This document shows, in pieces, positions 1-10,700 of a stretch of DNA of 64,000 bases. Position 1 is the stretch's first letter, and each line of letters begins with the position of its first letter. The notes under the pieces were generated by a model that saw only the letters and a program-made list of their open reading frames with translations, had not been told where the DNA came from and did no database searches. The translations under genes were made by a program, and so were the position numbers. The stretch is from contig CAMRHE010000356.1 in the NCBI GenBank assembly GCA_947044405.1, positions 682,001 through 746,000 on the forward strand. The letters are read 5' to 3'. This DNA comes from Leptodactylus fallax (Eukaryota; Chordata; Amphibia; Anura; Leptodactylidae).

Positions 1-199
1 ATATATGGTGCATGTGCATATTGCATTCTTTATCTGTAACTTGGAACGTTGGCAAATTGTAGATGGTTATGGATTGGTGAGGTAATATCTATAGTACAAT
101 AAAAACAACTAAGCCACATTTTGTAGCAATATTAATAAGGTCTATGACTTTTAGACCTTTTTGAATTTGATCTTACTGGGTTACCAGTTCACAAGAAAA

Positions 200-470
200 C
201 CATAGCTTGAACAAGTTCCAAAGGGGGCATCCAAAGAAATAACTAGAATGGGTGAACTGCAGTATCCAGAGAGATTATCAAAATTAGGGTTTTATAGTTT
301 AGAAAAAAAAGATTCTGAGAGAGTTCTCATGACTGTTTCTTCAACAAGAGGACATTCTCTACATCTAGAGGAAAGAAGGTTTCTACACCAATATTGAAGT
401 GGGTTCTTCACTGTAGTGACACAAGGGAAATCACAACTGTAAATTTACTAAGAGTTCAAGAAGCGCTTTG
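200..470 (+). repeat. CR1-like LINE fragment, decayed 3' coding end
   Basis: Translating around 225-300 gives a string like LQYPERLSKLGFYSLEKKR, and around 345-400 in another frame RGHSLHLEERRFLHQ. Both match the C-terminal tail of CR1 reverse transcriptase proteins; compare [21 protein letters not shown] in the long CR1 at 9.2-13 kb and the antisense copy at 30.6-30.8 kb. The frames do not connect and the intervening piece is missing, so this is a broken remnant with an internal deletion. It stops directly against the inverted-repeat element beginning at 474. The family call is fairly safe; the edges are approximate. Confidence 0.65.
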
Positions 471-473
471 AGT

Positions 474-936
474 TTAAAGAGGACCTTTCATGTCCTCATC
501 AATGAGAGGCTTTATATACCTCTAGAAAGCTGACAGTGCAGTGAATTCAGCGCACTGTCAGCTTTCCCGGTATGTGCTCCAGTGCTGGAAATATTAGTGC
601 CGTTAATTTTGGCACCAATATCTCCCTGCTGTCAGAAGAAAGGGCCTTACAGCTGAGCATCATTGCTGGGCTGTGTGGAACGCCCCCTCTGACTGTACTC
701 TAACATGGCCTTGTACTGTAGGGGGGACGTTCCTCATAGCCCAGCGATTACGCTAGACTGTAAGGCCCGCCCTTCTGACAGTGGGGATATATCGGGGCCA
801 AAATTAACGGCACTGATATTTCCAACACTGGGGCACATACCGGGAAAGCCGACAGTGCACTGAATTCACTGCACAGTTGGCTTTCTAGTGGTATATAATA
901 CCGCACATTGTTAAGGACATTAAAGGCCCTCTTTAA
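474..936. mobile_element. Inverted-repeat MITE with TTAA ends (copy 1)
   Basis: The two ends are long imperfect inverted repeats: the left arm starts TTAAAGAGGACC and the right arm ends GGCCCTCTTTAA. Each arm carries a smaller palindrome built on GACAGTGC...GAATTC...GCACTGTC, so the arm itself can fold. There is no coding capacity. A related full copy lies at 46088-46534 and a half copy at 3985-4181. The TTAA at each edge fits piggyBac-type target duplication, but the tetranucleotide could also be part of the terminal repeat, so the superfamily is inference. Confidence 0.75.
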
Positions 937-1044
937 CATGTTATATAGTTACAGGATATATTTATACTAAGTTACTGGAGATACAGTAAGTTATTGCCAT
1001 ATTTGGAGTTGGGAAGGAAAGTTTCCTTAAAAAAATAAAAATTG

Positions 1045-1512
1045 GCTTCTACCTCATAAGGCCTTTCTATGGATAAATACTGCAGTATATCTTTTATCAG
1101 ACTTAAAAACTATAGGGCAGATTTTTTTAATGACTTGAATGCCAGTTTTCTGGCATACAAGGCATAAAAAGTTGCATTTATTGTTCCACAAATTGATGTT
1201 TTGTACAAAGAAAAAAAAAAAAAAAAGACATTTTAACTTCTGCGCCAACTTCACCTCTTCCTCAAGAAGGGGACCTTGGTGAGGGTGGTAGGGGGCGGGG
1301 CCTCTGGCCCCACCAGACTTTCATCATTTACTCCAGAAATTTGGCGTAAGTGATGTGGGAAATGCATGCCACTTACTAGCTGGAGTACATTCCCCCCCCC
1401 CCAGGCGCTCAGCCCTCCTCATAGATGAGACGCACCCTCTGCTTATTCCAGGGCTATAAATATTGGTGTTAGTAATGCCAATCTTCATAAATCTGCCCCT
1501 TTGTTTATAGTT
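1045..1512. repeat. Inverted-repeat dispersed element with 'gggcagattt' ends
   Basis: The left side (about 1110-1160) reads CTATAGGGCAGATTT...GGCAT and the right side (about 1465-1512) reads ATGCC...AAATCTGCCCC...TATAG, an inverted pair. The interior has a run of A at about 1209-1226 and a run of C at about 1391-1402. A related decayed sequence appears near 13725-13950. It is non-coding and MITE-like; the family is unnamed here. Confidence 0.5.
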
Positions 1513-1575
1513 TTACCATGTATGCACTGTGCTATGAACAGTGGGTTTCTTACAATATTGCTCATATATTTTCAG

Positions 1576-1709
1576 AGAATGAAGATTATCTAGTCAACCT
1601 CATAGATTCTCCAGGACATGTTGATTTTTCCTCTGAGGTCTCAACAGCTGTCCGTCTTTGTGATGGAGCCATTATAGTGCTTGATGCTGTAGAAGGTGTT
1701 TGTCCTCAG
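1576..1709 (+). CDS. EFL1: EFL1 exon: G3 box, 44 codons
   Basis: The exon encodes [17 protein letters not shown] and continues to EGVCPQ. DSPGH is the G3 (Walker B/switch II) motif; the histidine matches the catalytic His of EF-2-type GTPases. The acceptor is the CAG ending at 1575, leaving AG as the last two bases of a split codon. An alternative AG at 1576-1577 would start the exon at 1578, and the frame cannot decide between them. The donor is CAG|GTAAGT at 1710. No P-loop exon is visible in the preceding 1.5 kb. Confidence 0.93.
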
Positions 1710-4700
1710 GTAAGTACTTATCAAATGTAGACTTTATCATAAGTATTTCTATATGCACTTTCAGTGAAGACACACATGTAAATGAGAATTGTGATTTTTT
1801 TTTTTTTTTTTTTTCAATTTAAAGTTTATTGGTTTTTAAACAGACATAAAGACCTAAAATACAGTGACAACAGATATCTGCAAGGGCAGCAGAATTGTGA
1901 TATTTATGTGTGTGTACAGTGCCTATAAATAGTGTTAACCTCATTCTTTATTGTGCAACAGCAGTGCAGCACAGTGGATTTAGTTAGCCTTGGACTTTGT
2001 TTACACAGAGACTTTACATACTTAGTGTGCATATAATTTTCCATTCGCCCAACAAATGGCAAAAGAGTGTCCTATTTGAGCTCTATTGGGTTGATATTCA
2101 TTGGCATTCTTTTGTTTTATCACTACAGCACTTTCCTATACAGTGAGTCACTGCAAAAAAAATTATAAAGCACCAGGTGATTAGCTTTTTTTTTTTTTTT
2201 TTACTGTCCGTAAATTCTCCCAAAATAAGCTTCCGGCTTGGGCATGATTATATTTCATCATTATATGGTAACTATTAACATAAAGGGGAATTTCTCTTTA
2301 ATAAAATATGCAGTCTACAGTCTATAAGTCTACTCCAGTCAGGGATATGGCTGACCACGTAAAGTTACAAATTACAGAGCAAGGTTGCTGACTGCTGAGG
2401 TGCCTAGTGCAGTCACCAACACCCTACTGGCTCCATAGTTGCAGAGCTCTAAACCACCTGTCGCACGCTACCACTGGACTCTGCAGTAGTGAAAATATCT
2501 TCTGTAGAGTGTCGAACCACACTCCTCTATGTGATATTCCGATGGACAAGTCTGGGTTTTGTGTATGCCAAGAGAATGTTACGGGCCTGAGTACACTGTG
2601 CCAGCTGTAAAGTTTGGTTAAGGAGGGATACTGCTATAGGGTTGTTTTTCAGGGGTTGTCCTAAGCCGCTTAGATCCAGTGAAGGGACATCTTAATGCTT
2701 AATGTACCAAGGCATTTAGGACAATTGTATGGTTTCCACTTTGTTGGAGCAGTTTGGAGAAGTCCCTTTTTTATGACTATGCCACAGTGCACAAAGCGAG
2801 GTTGGTAAAGGCATGGTTGGTGAGTTTGGTGTAGAAGAACATGGCTGGCCTGCACAGTCCCCTGACCTCAACCCTTAGTTCTAGGGGATGAGCTAGAATG
2901 GAGATTGAAAGCCAGGTCTTCTAGTCCAACATCACTGTCTGACCTTATAAACAATCTTCTGGAACAATGGGAAAATATTCTCACAGACACACTCTGTTTT
3001 AGCTGGGGATCAACTCCATATTATTGTCTATGGATTTAGAATGGGATGTCATAAAAGCTCCTGTAAGTGTAACATGTAGGTTTCCCAATACTTTTGTCCA
3101 TATAGTGTATGTCTCGGCAGGCTTGAACGTTTATTTTTGTATTTAATGGATGTGCTAAATTTTGGTTCATTTTTCACTCATTGTGCAGACACAAGCAGTG
3201 TTACGACAGGCCTGGCTGGAAAACATACGACCAGTTCTAGTGATCAATAAGATTGATCGATTAATAGTGGAGCTGAAGCTTTCCTCACAAGAAGCATATG
3301 CACATCTGCAGAAAATACTGGAGCAGGTAACTGCTGTAATACTAGTGATAAATATAATATGTCACTTGGATCTTAAGAATGTTTTCCTGACCGTCAATTT
3401 CCATCTTACAGGTAAACGCTGTGACTGGGAGTCTTTTCTCCTCCAAGGTCCTTGAAGAAAGAGCTGAAAAAGACACTACCACTGAGACCACAGATGGAGA
3501 GCAGATCTATGACTGGAGTGCAGGCTTGGATGAGACAGATGATTCACACCTGTATTTCTCCCCAGATCAGGGCAATGTGGTATTCGCTAGCGCCATAGAT
3601 GGCTGGGGATTTACGTAAGCAGCTTTTTAAAAAATGTATTTTTCTATTCTTGTAACTTTTTTTTTTAAAGGAGACATATGCTATAGACAATCCATTTGCA
3701 TTTGCTTGCTCAGTACCGTCCCAATCTAGTATCCAGAGATGCTGTTCTTCAGGACTTGAGAATATGTCTGATTCTTTCTTAAAAATTACAATTAATTGTT
3801 CAAAGCCCCAACAGTGTATTTCTTGATGTTCAGTACCTCTTACATGGGAAGGGGATGTCCAAACTTGGCAACTCCTTTAAAGATGTATTCCCATATTAGA
3901 CACTTATGACATATCCAGATGATATGCCGTGAATGTCTCATAGATGATGTTTGCACTGGCACCTATCTCAAGATCTCCTTACAGTCCAACAATGACGCTG
4001 AGCTGTAAGGCTCACCCTTCTGACAGTGACGAGGTATTGGTGCTGAAATTAACAGCACCGCTATCTCCAGCACCAGGGCACATACCGGGAAAGCTGACAG
4101 TGCGCTGTATTTAGCATACTGTCGGCTTTCTAGTGGTATATATTAATACACATCTATGAGGACGTGAAAGGTCCTCTTTAAAAGGAGTCTGTTCACAGTA
4201 AATTGGTTATAAACTTATTCACACTACCTTGTAGAGTTGGTTCTACAGTTTCCAACATGCCTCTGTTATTCAACTTTTATTTATATCCAATTGAAGGGAA
4301 GTGCTTTGTGGGGCAGGCTTTAGCTTGTCTGGGCTTTGCTCTCTATTTTAGATTTTCAGGCAAAGCACTTTTCTTCTCATTTACATTTTGCAATTATTGC
4401 AATTTGTGTGAAAATGGAGCTCCAAAGCTGGATATCAGATCCATGTTTGGAAACTTTAGAATCTTCTCTACAAGGTACTGTGATTAGGTTTATATCCCAT
4501 TTACTGCTGATATACTCTCTTTAAGATCTAAGATACAACAAGTTGGTTCACTGATGCTTGCATATGAGTAAAGCATCCTTTAAGGAAACAGTATAGCACA
4601 GTGGCTGTTTCTCCAATCCTAGCCACCCCTACATTCAATTGCAGAATGAACACTACATTAAGGGGCTGCCTGGATGAGGTTGGGGCATCTCTGTTCTAGA

Positions 4701-7700
4701 GATAAGTAAGGATCCTAAACATTTTTGGCATATCCTGTGAGCATCCCTTTGACAAATGGGTTTTTCAGCTAATACTGCGACTACATCTGCTTTACTGTGA
4801 AAAGAAACGCAAGTGTATATCCTATGCTCTTCTTGCTGGTTGGGTATAATTTCCATCTGACAATGTCCTTAGTGGTCACACATTAAAAGGGTTGCCCAGG
4901 ATATTTTTTTTTTTCAAATTAGGCCAGAGGAGGTAAAAAAAAACAAAACAAAAAACATACCTGTTTCACCAGTATCTCCCCGTCCGCTCCTGCCGGTGTT
5001 TTCTTCCAGTGGAAGTCTCTGCCACAAGAGACCGCGCTGGGAGGCATCGGGGACAGGTAAGTATCATTTTTTTTTTTTCCCCCTCCACCTTCCCCAGCCT
5101 CATAAAAAAAAAAATATCCTGGACAACCTCTTTAAATGTCCCTAAACGTTTATTGCAGAATATACATATAATTCAGATTTGCCGGGATATTTGAAGAGTT
5201 GCACAGTAAAGATGCTTTGCTTCAATATTGCTTGTTTATATTTATTTTTTGTTAAATAGATGGTGCTTGTTAGATGGGTTATGGAAGTCACATTTAGACC
5301 GCTACCACAGTCCTGTTGCCATCATAGAGGAAAAAGGGACTGTTGCTGTGTCTTAAAATAAGTGCACAGTTTGTACTACTTTAAAATTGGTAGTGGACTC
5401 TTCTGTACTATCTTTTATAATGTCATAAAATGAAATTATGTGATAAAGCCCTTTTAATCCTGTGTTTATTTGCATTGGTAAGTTTCCCTGACAATATTCA
5501 ATAGTGGGCACTAGATGGCGATGTGGCTCTGCACTCACAACTACTATGAGTTCATGTTAGGTGATTTTACAGTTCACTGTTCATTTTGTATGTGTCTATG
5601 GATTTATAAATGATGTGTGTATTTCTATAAAAACAGGTGTGTTTCTGCTATCACATTATATCTCTATAATGTGAGTGGTAGTAGTCCAGGTAATGTAAGA
5701 GGCTGGTTTTTCACGAATAACTATTGATTCTTTTTTGTAATTATTGTGAAATATGAATTTATTTTTAAGGTTGTTTGATTGTGGGATATATAGTGATGTA
5801 CTCTTTGTGATAAGCCGTAGCATGGTTTGTAGAACTGTTACCTACATTAGATGATTTGGGAAAAAGATACTTGTATCTATTGGAACTTGACACATAAAAT
5901 ATTGACTCGTAGTCAGTTTCCATTTATTCTAGGTAAGAGGGCAGTAAATATAAAGGGAATCTGTCATCATAGTTTCGGTCCCATAGTGTTGTACTTGGTG
6001 GTAATAGGTTTCTAAGGAGGCCACCGTCTGAAATGTCTTGCGCAGCTTAAAGGAAAAGTTATAAGAAGGTAAGCAGTCCTCCCCCCTGAGGAATCAGACA
6101 GTCCCACACCCCTTCTGCAGGCCAGGATACACCATTACAAGACACCTGGCAGCATCAAGTGCGTGTGAAGTGATGTTTTCAGGCCTTGACTACATTTGCC
6201 CAATGCACGCAAGCAATGCAGCCATTTGTAATAACATACCCTGGTCTGTAGGAAAGGTGTGGGGATGCATTACTCCTCAGGGTACTGGTCATAGGACTCT
6301 GGATTTGTGTGGTGCTGCTTTATAACTACATTTTTATTTTCATGCTACAAAGGACATTTTAGTCATCGGCATTTTTAGAAACTTATTACCATTACATAAT
6401 GCATATAGGGGTGGTTTAAGATATTGATCCCACATTTCCTTTTGTTTTGTAGTGATAAGACCTGATACAGTATATGTTAAGTAAATTCTATCTCCGCTGC
6501 CTACAGTTCCATGAAAGATGAATGTTTAGGCTATGTACAATCTGAAGTCTTGAATACTGTTTTCCAGGATGTATGACAGGTCTGTTAGGATCCTTTATGA
6601 CCTATGTGTTTTACTTCTTCCCTCCTTTTGACTTTAAAAACGTCTACCTACAGACTAGGGATAAGGGGTAGTCTAAAATATAGGAAATAAAGGGGGTTTC
6701 CATATCCAGGATCCTCATCTATCAGCTAGAGCGAAAAGCATTTAGAAAGACCTTCCATTACTCCGGAGGACCCGGTAATTACACATATGGTAATTGATTT
6801 GATGGGAACTATTTAATGCTTCATTTTCCTATGGTGACTCTACAGGGCAATTGAACACTTGCTGACTGACTCCTCCTGATCGCTGGCGGTGTATGCAGCA
6901 GAGAAACCTGCGATCGGTTGGCAGGAGATATCTTTAAGAAAATGTCCAATCGTGTACCTACTATAATCTAGTGGCTTGTAATGTTTATTATTTTTACATT
7001 GCTCCTTAGCAAGAAGACCACCATATTACAGTCTCATCATGGATATGTAGCATTTTATAACTAAATGTACATGTTACATTAACTTTACAATAAAAACAAG
7101 CTTTTTCTTTTTATGTCTGTCAATAGAATCGACCACTTTGCCCAGCTGTATAGTCAGAAAGTTGGTATTAAATCTGCTGTGCTGCTAAAGACCCTCTGGG
7201 GGGACTACTATCTCAACTCCAAGGCCAAGAAGATCATGAAGGGAGCTCAGGTAATAGTCAGCACATGATCACTGTTAAAGTCAGTGTATTGATTTGTCTC
7301 TTCATAAGGATATATACATAGGTTTGTAATATCTGAAAACATGTATATTTAACAGTCCTCTGGGTATTTACTGGGAATCACCACTTTATTCTTGACTTTT
7401 TAACAATAGGGACCCTAAGAGGGGGGTTGTGTTTCTTAAAATGTAATACCTATATATACATATAATTAATAGACTAAAAGTGTTCATTTATCATTAGCCT
7501 TCATTAAAGGAGTTCTCCAGGACTTAGGGTAGACCATGACAGAAGAGGCACAGCCACTACAAAAAAAATAATTTTATAGGTAATCGCGTAGTTTTTTCCA
7601 TGCATTAAAAGGGTTGACCTACGAGAGACACTTACCCCGTAACCTTGAGTGCGTCATGTGAATGGAGTGGTGTTGTGTTGTGTTGTGCATAATTTACTTC

Positions 7701-10700
7701 TATGAGACTGACAAAGTGCTGTACTCTCTCTGCCAGTCTCATAGAAGTAAATCTAATGGTGGTCAAGCATGAGTGCCACTACTTCATTCACATTCTCCTA
7801 ATCACTGGAGATACCAACGGTCGGACCCCCAGCGATCAGCCACTTCTGAAAATGACATGCCTTTCGTCAAACAGCCCCTTTAGTTACTCAAGTTTGCCAT
7901 TGCACAATTATATCTAAACCTAGAAGAATTTGTCCAGCATGGTCTAATATATTGTGACTTTCCAACAATTGCCACAACTAAAGCCTAAGTACTTAGATCA
8001 TAACATCATATTAAAGCTCAGGATCTAAGCTGTAGTTGCAATATTCAGGAAGAGAACTCAAGTTAGGGGAACAAGATGTAAAGTGTTTTAGTGTAAGACT
8101 GTGTTCACATCTGTGCCATGGTGTCTAATCACAGTTGTATACATAGCCTAGAGAGTGTCCAATGGGTGCTGCAAGCAAAAACAGGAGGAAATATCACATC
8201 GCATGTCATCTCTCCTCCTGTACAGCCACCAGAGACCCCAAGGGTGTGGTGTATGTATAGCTTTTTATGCATGTTATCACCCCTTAGTTTGGGTTAGACA
8301 TTTAGCCTCATACATGCATTTTCTACAATATCTTAGGCTTTGTTGTAAACTTGCATGAGGGCATCCATGAGTGCTTGATAGTATTTACACAGTGTGCCAG
8401 GTGTCTCCGTTCATAAAGTGTATGGGGGTGTAGTATATGTTTTTTTTTTTTATTTTATAATTCAGACTTCTGTTTGTCAATGGTGTTTAAATTGTCTGAA
8501 AGACCTTGGCAATGAAGGGGTTATTTCTTTTAGCCTGAGCGTTTCCTTTGCATTTGTGCGCTTACACTTTTATATCACACACTTTACCTGGTTGTAGGTG
8601 TTTTCATTTCTCTTATTTTGTTGTAGTGCAGGTGCTGTAAAGAATCTCTCATTGATGCTTGTGACTGAAATGTGTATTTTTTTCCCTCTGTCCTACCTAA
8701 TGGTATCTTAGAGTGCCAACCATAACTAATAAAACCTGCAAGCTAAATTTGTGATGATTGATGACTCCTGTAAATGGCCTCTGTCACCGTACTGGTAAAA
8801 ATAGCAAAGCTAATGTTTTCCGTAGAGATTTCTCATTTATGTGGCCTGCAGCCTGTTTCTAGATCTGTGCAAAGAAAGCAGTAATGAACACAAAGTACAC
8901 ATACAGATACACTGGATTTATGTGGCAGACTCTTCCTCCTAAAACTAGTACTGCCTGTTGTGTCATGGTGTCTAGGTTACACATGCATCCTGACAAACAT
9001 TATGGCACTTAACCGAAGCCGCTTTTTATACGATTTCCTCACATTGGGTTCAATCCAAGTTTAAAATGCTTGGTTTATATTTTAAAGGAGTTTTCCAAGA
9101 CGAACATATTTGTAAACTATTCTTAAGGTAGGTCATCAATATCATATGGGTGGGAGTCTGAGCAGAACCCCCACCGATCAGCTGTAGTGACTGTAGTGTT
9201 TAAATGAATGCTGTGGTCTCTTTACTACTTCACAAACATACTACTTCACAATAGAGGTTTTTATTGATGAGGCAGAAGCAAGCCTCTTGAATATAGTAAG
9301 GGAAGAAAGTATGAGAGAGCCTACAGTGGTGGAGACTGAAGCAAACCTCCTAAATATAGTAAGGGAAGAATACTTGAGTGAACCTACAGAGACAGATAAA
9401 TGGATACAGGTGACCAAGAGATGCAAAAGGATCACAAGGCCATCACCACTTACACAGCTAGGTAACCGATATGAAACTCTTATGCAGACTGATGAAAATG
9501 ATAAGAATAATCTATCAGCAAAAGAAGAAACAAAAGTCACCCAGAGACAAGTGGGAGCAACAAGAAATAGCGTAGCGAGGAAAAAAAGAAGAGTAGTGGT
9601 TATGGGCGACTCACTGCTAAGGGGCACAGAGGCAGCTGTCTGCAGGCCAGATATAACTGCACGAGAAGTATGCTGCCTCCCGGGAGCAAAAGTTAGGGAT
9701 GTGGCCGATAGGATTCCATGCCTCTTCAGCTCCAAGGATAACTACCCATTTTTGCTGTTACATGTGGGTACAAACGACACGGCTAAAAATGATTTACCAA
9801 CTATTCGTAAAGACTTTGAAAATCTAGGAAAGAAAGTGAAGGAACTGGATGCGCAGGTAGTATTTTCATCAATTCTCCCAGTTGATGGTTATGGTATCAG
9901 GAGATGGAATAAAATACTAGAGGTAAACAAGTGGCTTCGACAGTGGTGTAGAGAGCAAGGATTTGGATTTCTGGACCATGGAGTGAATTAGCTCTATGAT
10001 GGACTCCTTGCTAGAGATGGGATACATCTCACAAAGCCTGGGAAACACATATTTGCCAGAAGGCTTGCCACACTTATCAGGAGGGCTTTAAACTAGAAGA
10101 GGAGGGGATGGGAAGTAAAAAGGAAGACAAGAACATGCAGCTAAAGGATATACTAAACAAGGTTACTAGATGTGGTAATGAGGACCCAAGACAGGATACT
10201 CAGAATGAAATTAAGAAAAAGGAACTATCAGAGCGCAATCTGAAATGTTTTTACACAAACGCGCAAAGCTTGGGAAATAAACAGGGAGAATTAGAGCTGA
10301 TAATACAGAAGGAAAAATATGATGTCATTGGTATTACAGAAACTTGGTGGAACGATAAGCATGATTGGAATATACAGATGGAAGGATACAACCTATTCAA
10401 AAAAAATAGAACTAATAAAAGAGGGGGAGGAGTTGCATTGTATGTTAAAAAAGATCACATTTCCACGGAAATCACAGTTTTACAAAATGATAATTTATTG
10501 GAAAATATTTGGGTAACAATTCAGGGGAAAAACAATGATAAGGACATCATAATAGGTGTTTATTATAGACCACCAGGACAGACAGAAGACATGGATGAGA
10601 GTTTTTCACAGCAAATGACCACGCTTTCGAAGAAATTTGAAATTGTTATCATGGGAGACTTTAATTACCCAGATATTCATTGGGAAACCCACACAGCTAC

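Larger units (their letters stand above)
1710..3188 (+). other. EFL1 intron with retrocopy and Tc1 remnant
   Basis: This U2-type intron starts GTAAGT and ends TTGTGCAG. It contains the small retrocopy at 1785-1901 and the Tc1 relic at 2350-3107. In 1902-2349 I see only AT-rich sequence with T runs (for example about 2187-2202) and nothing codable. Confidence 0.8.

Noticed and set aside
1..1575. Search for the EFL1 P-loop exon (HVDHGKTTL-like)
   Set aside because: No such translation is seen on the + strand here; the region is repeats and intron sequence.
2407..2610. 67-codon open frame
   Set aside because: It reads an off frame of a decayed Tc1 transposase; the true-frame peptides match the transposase.
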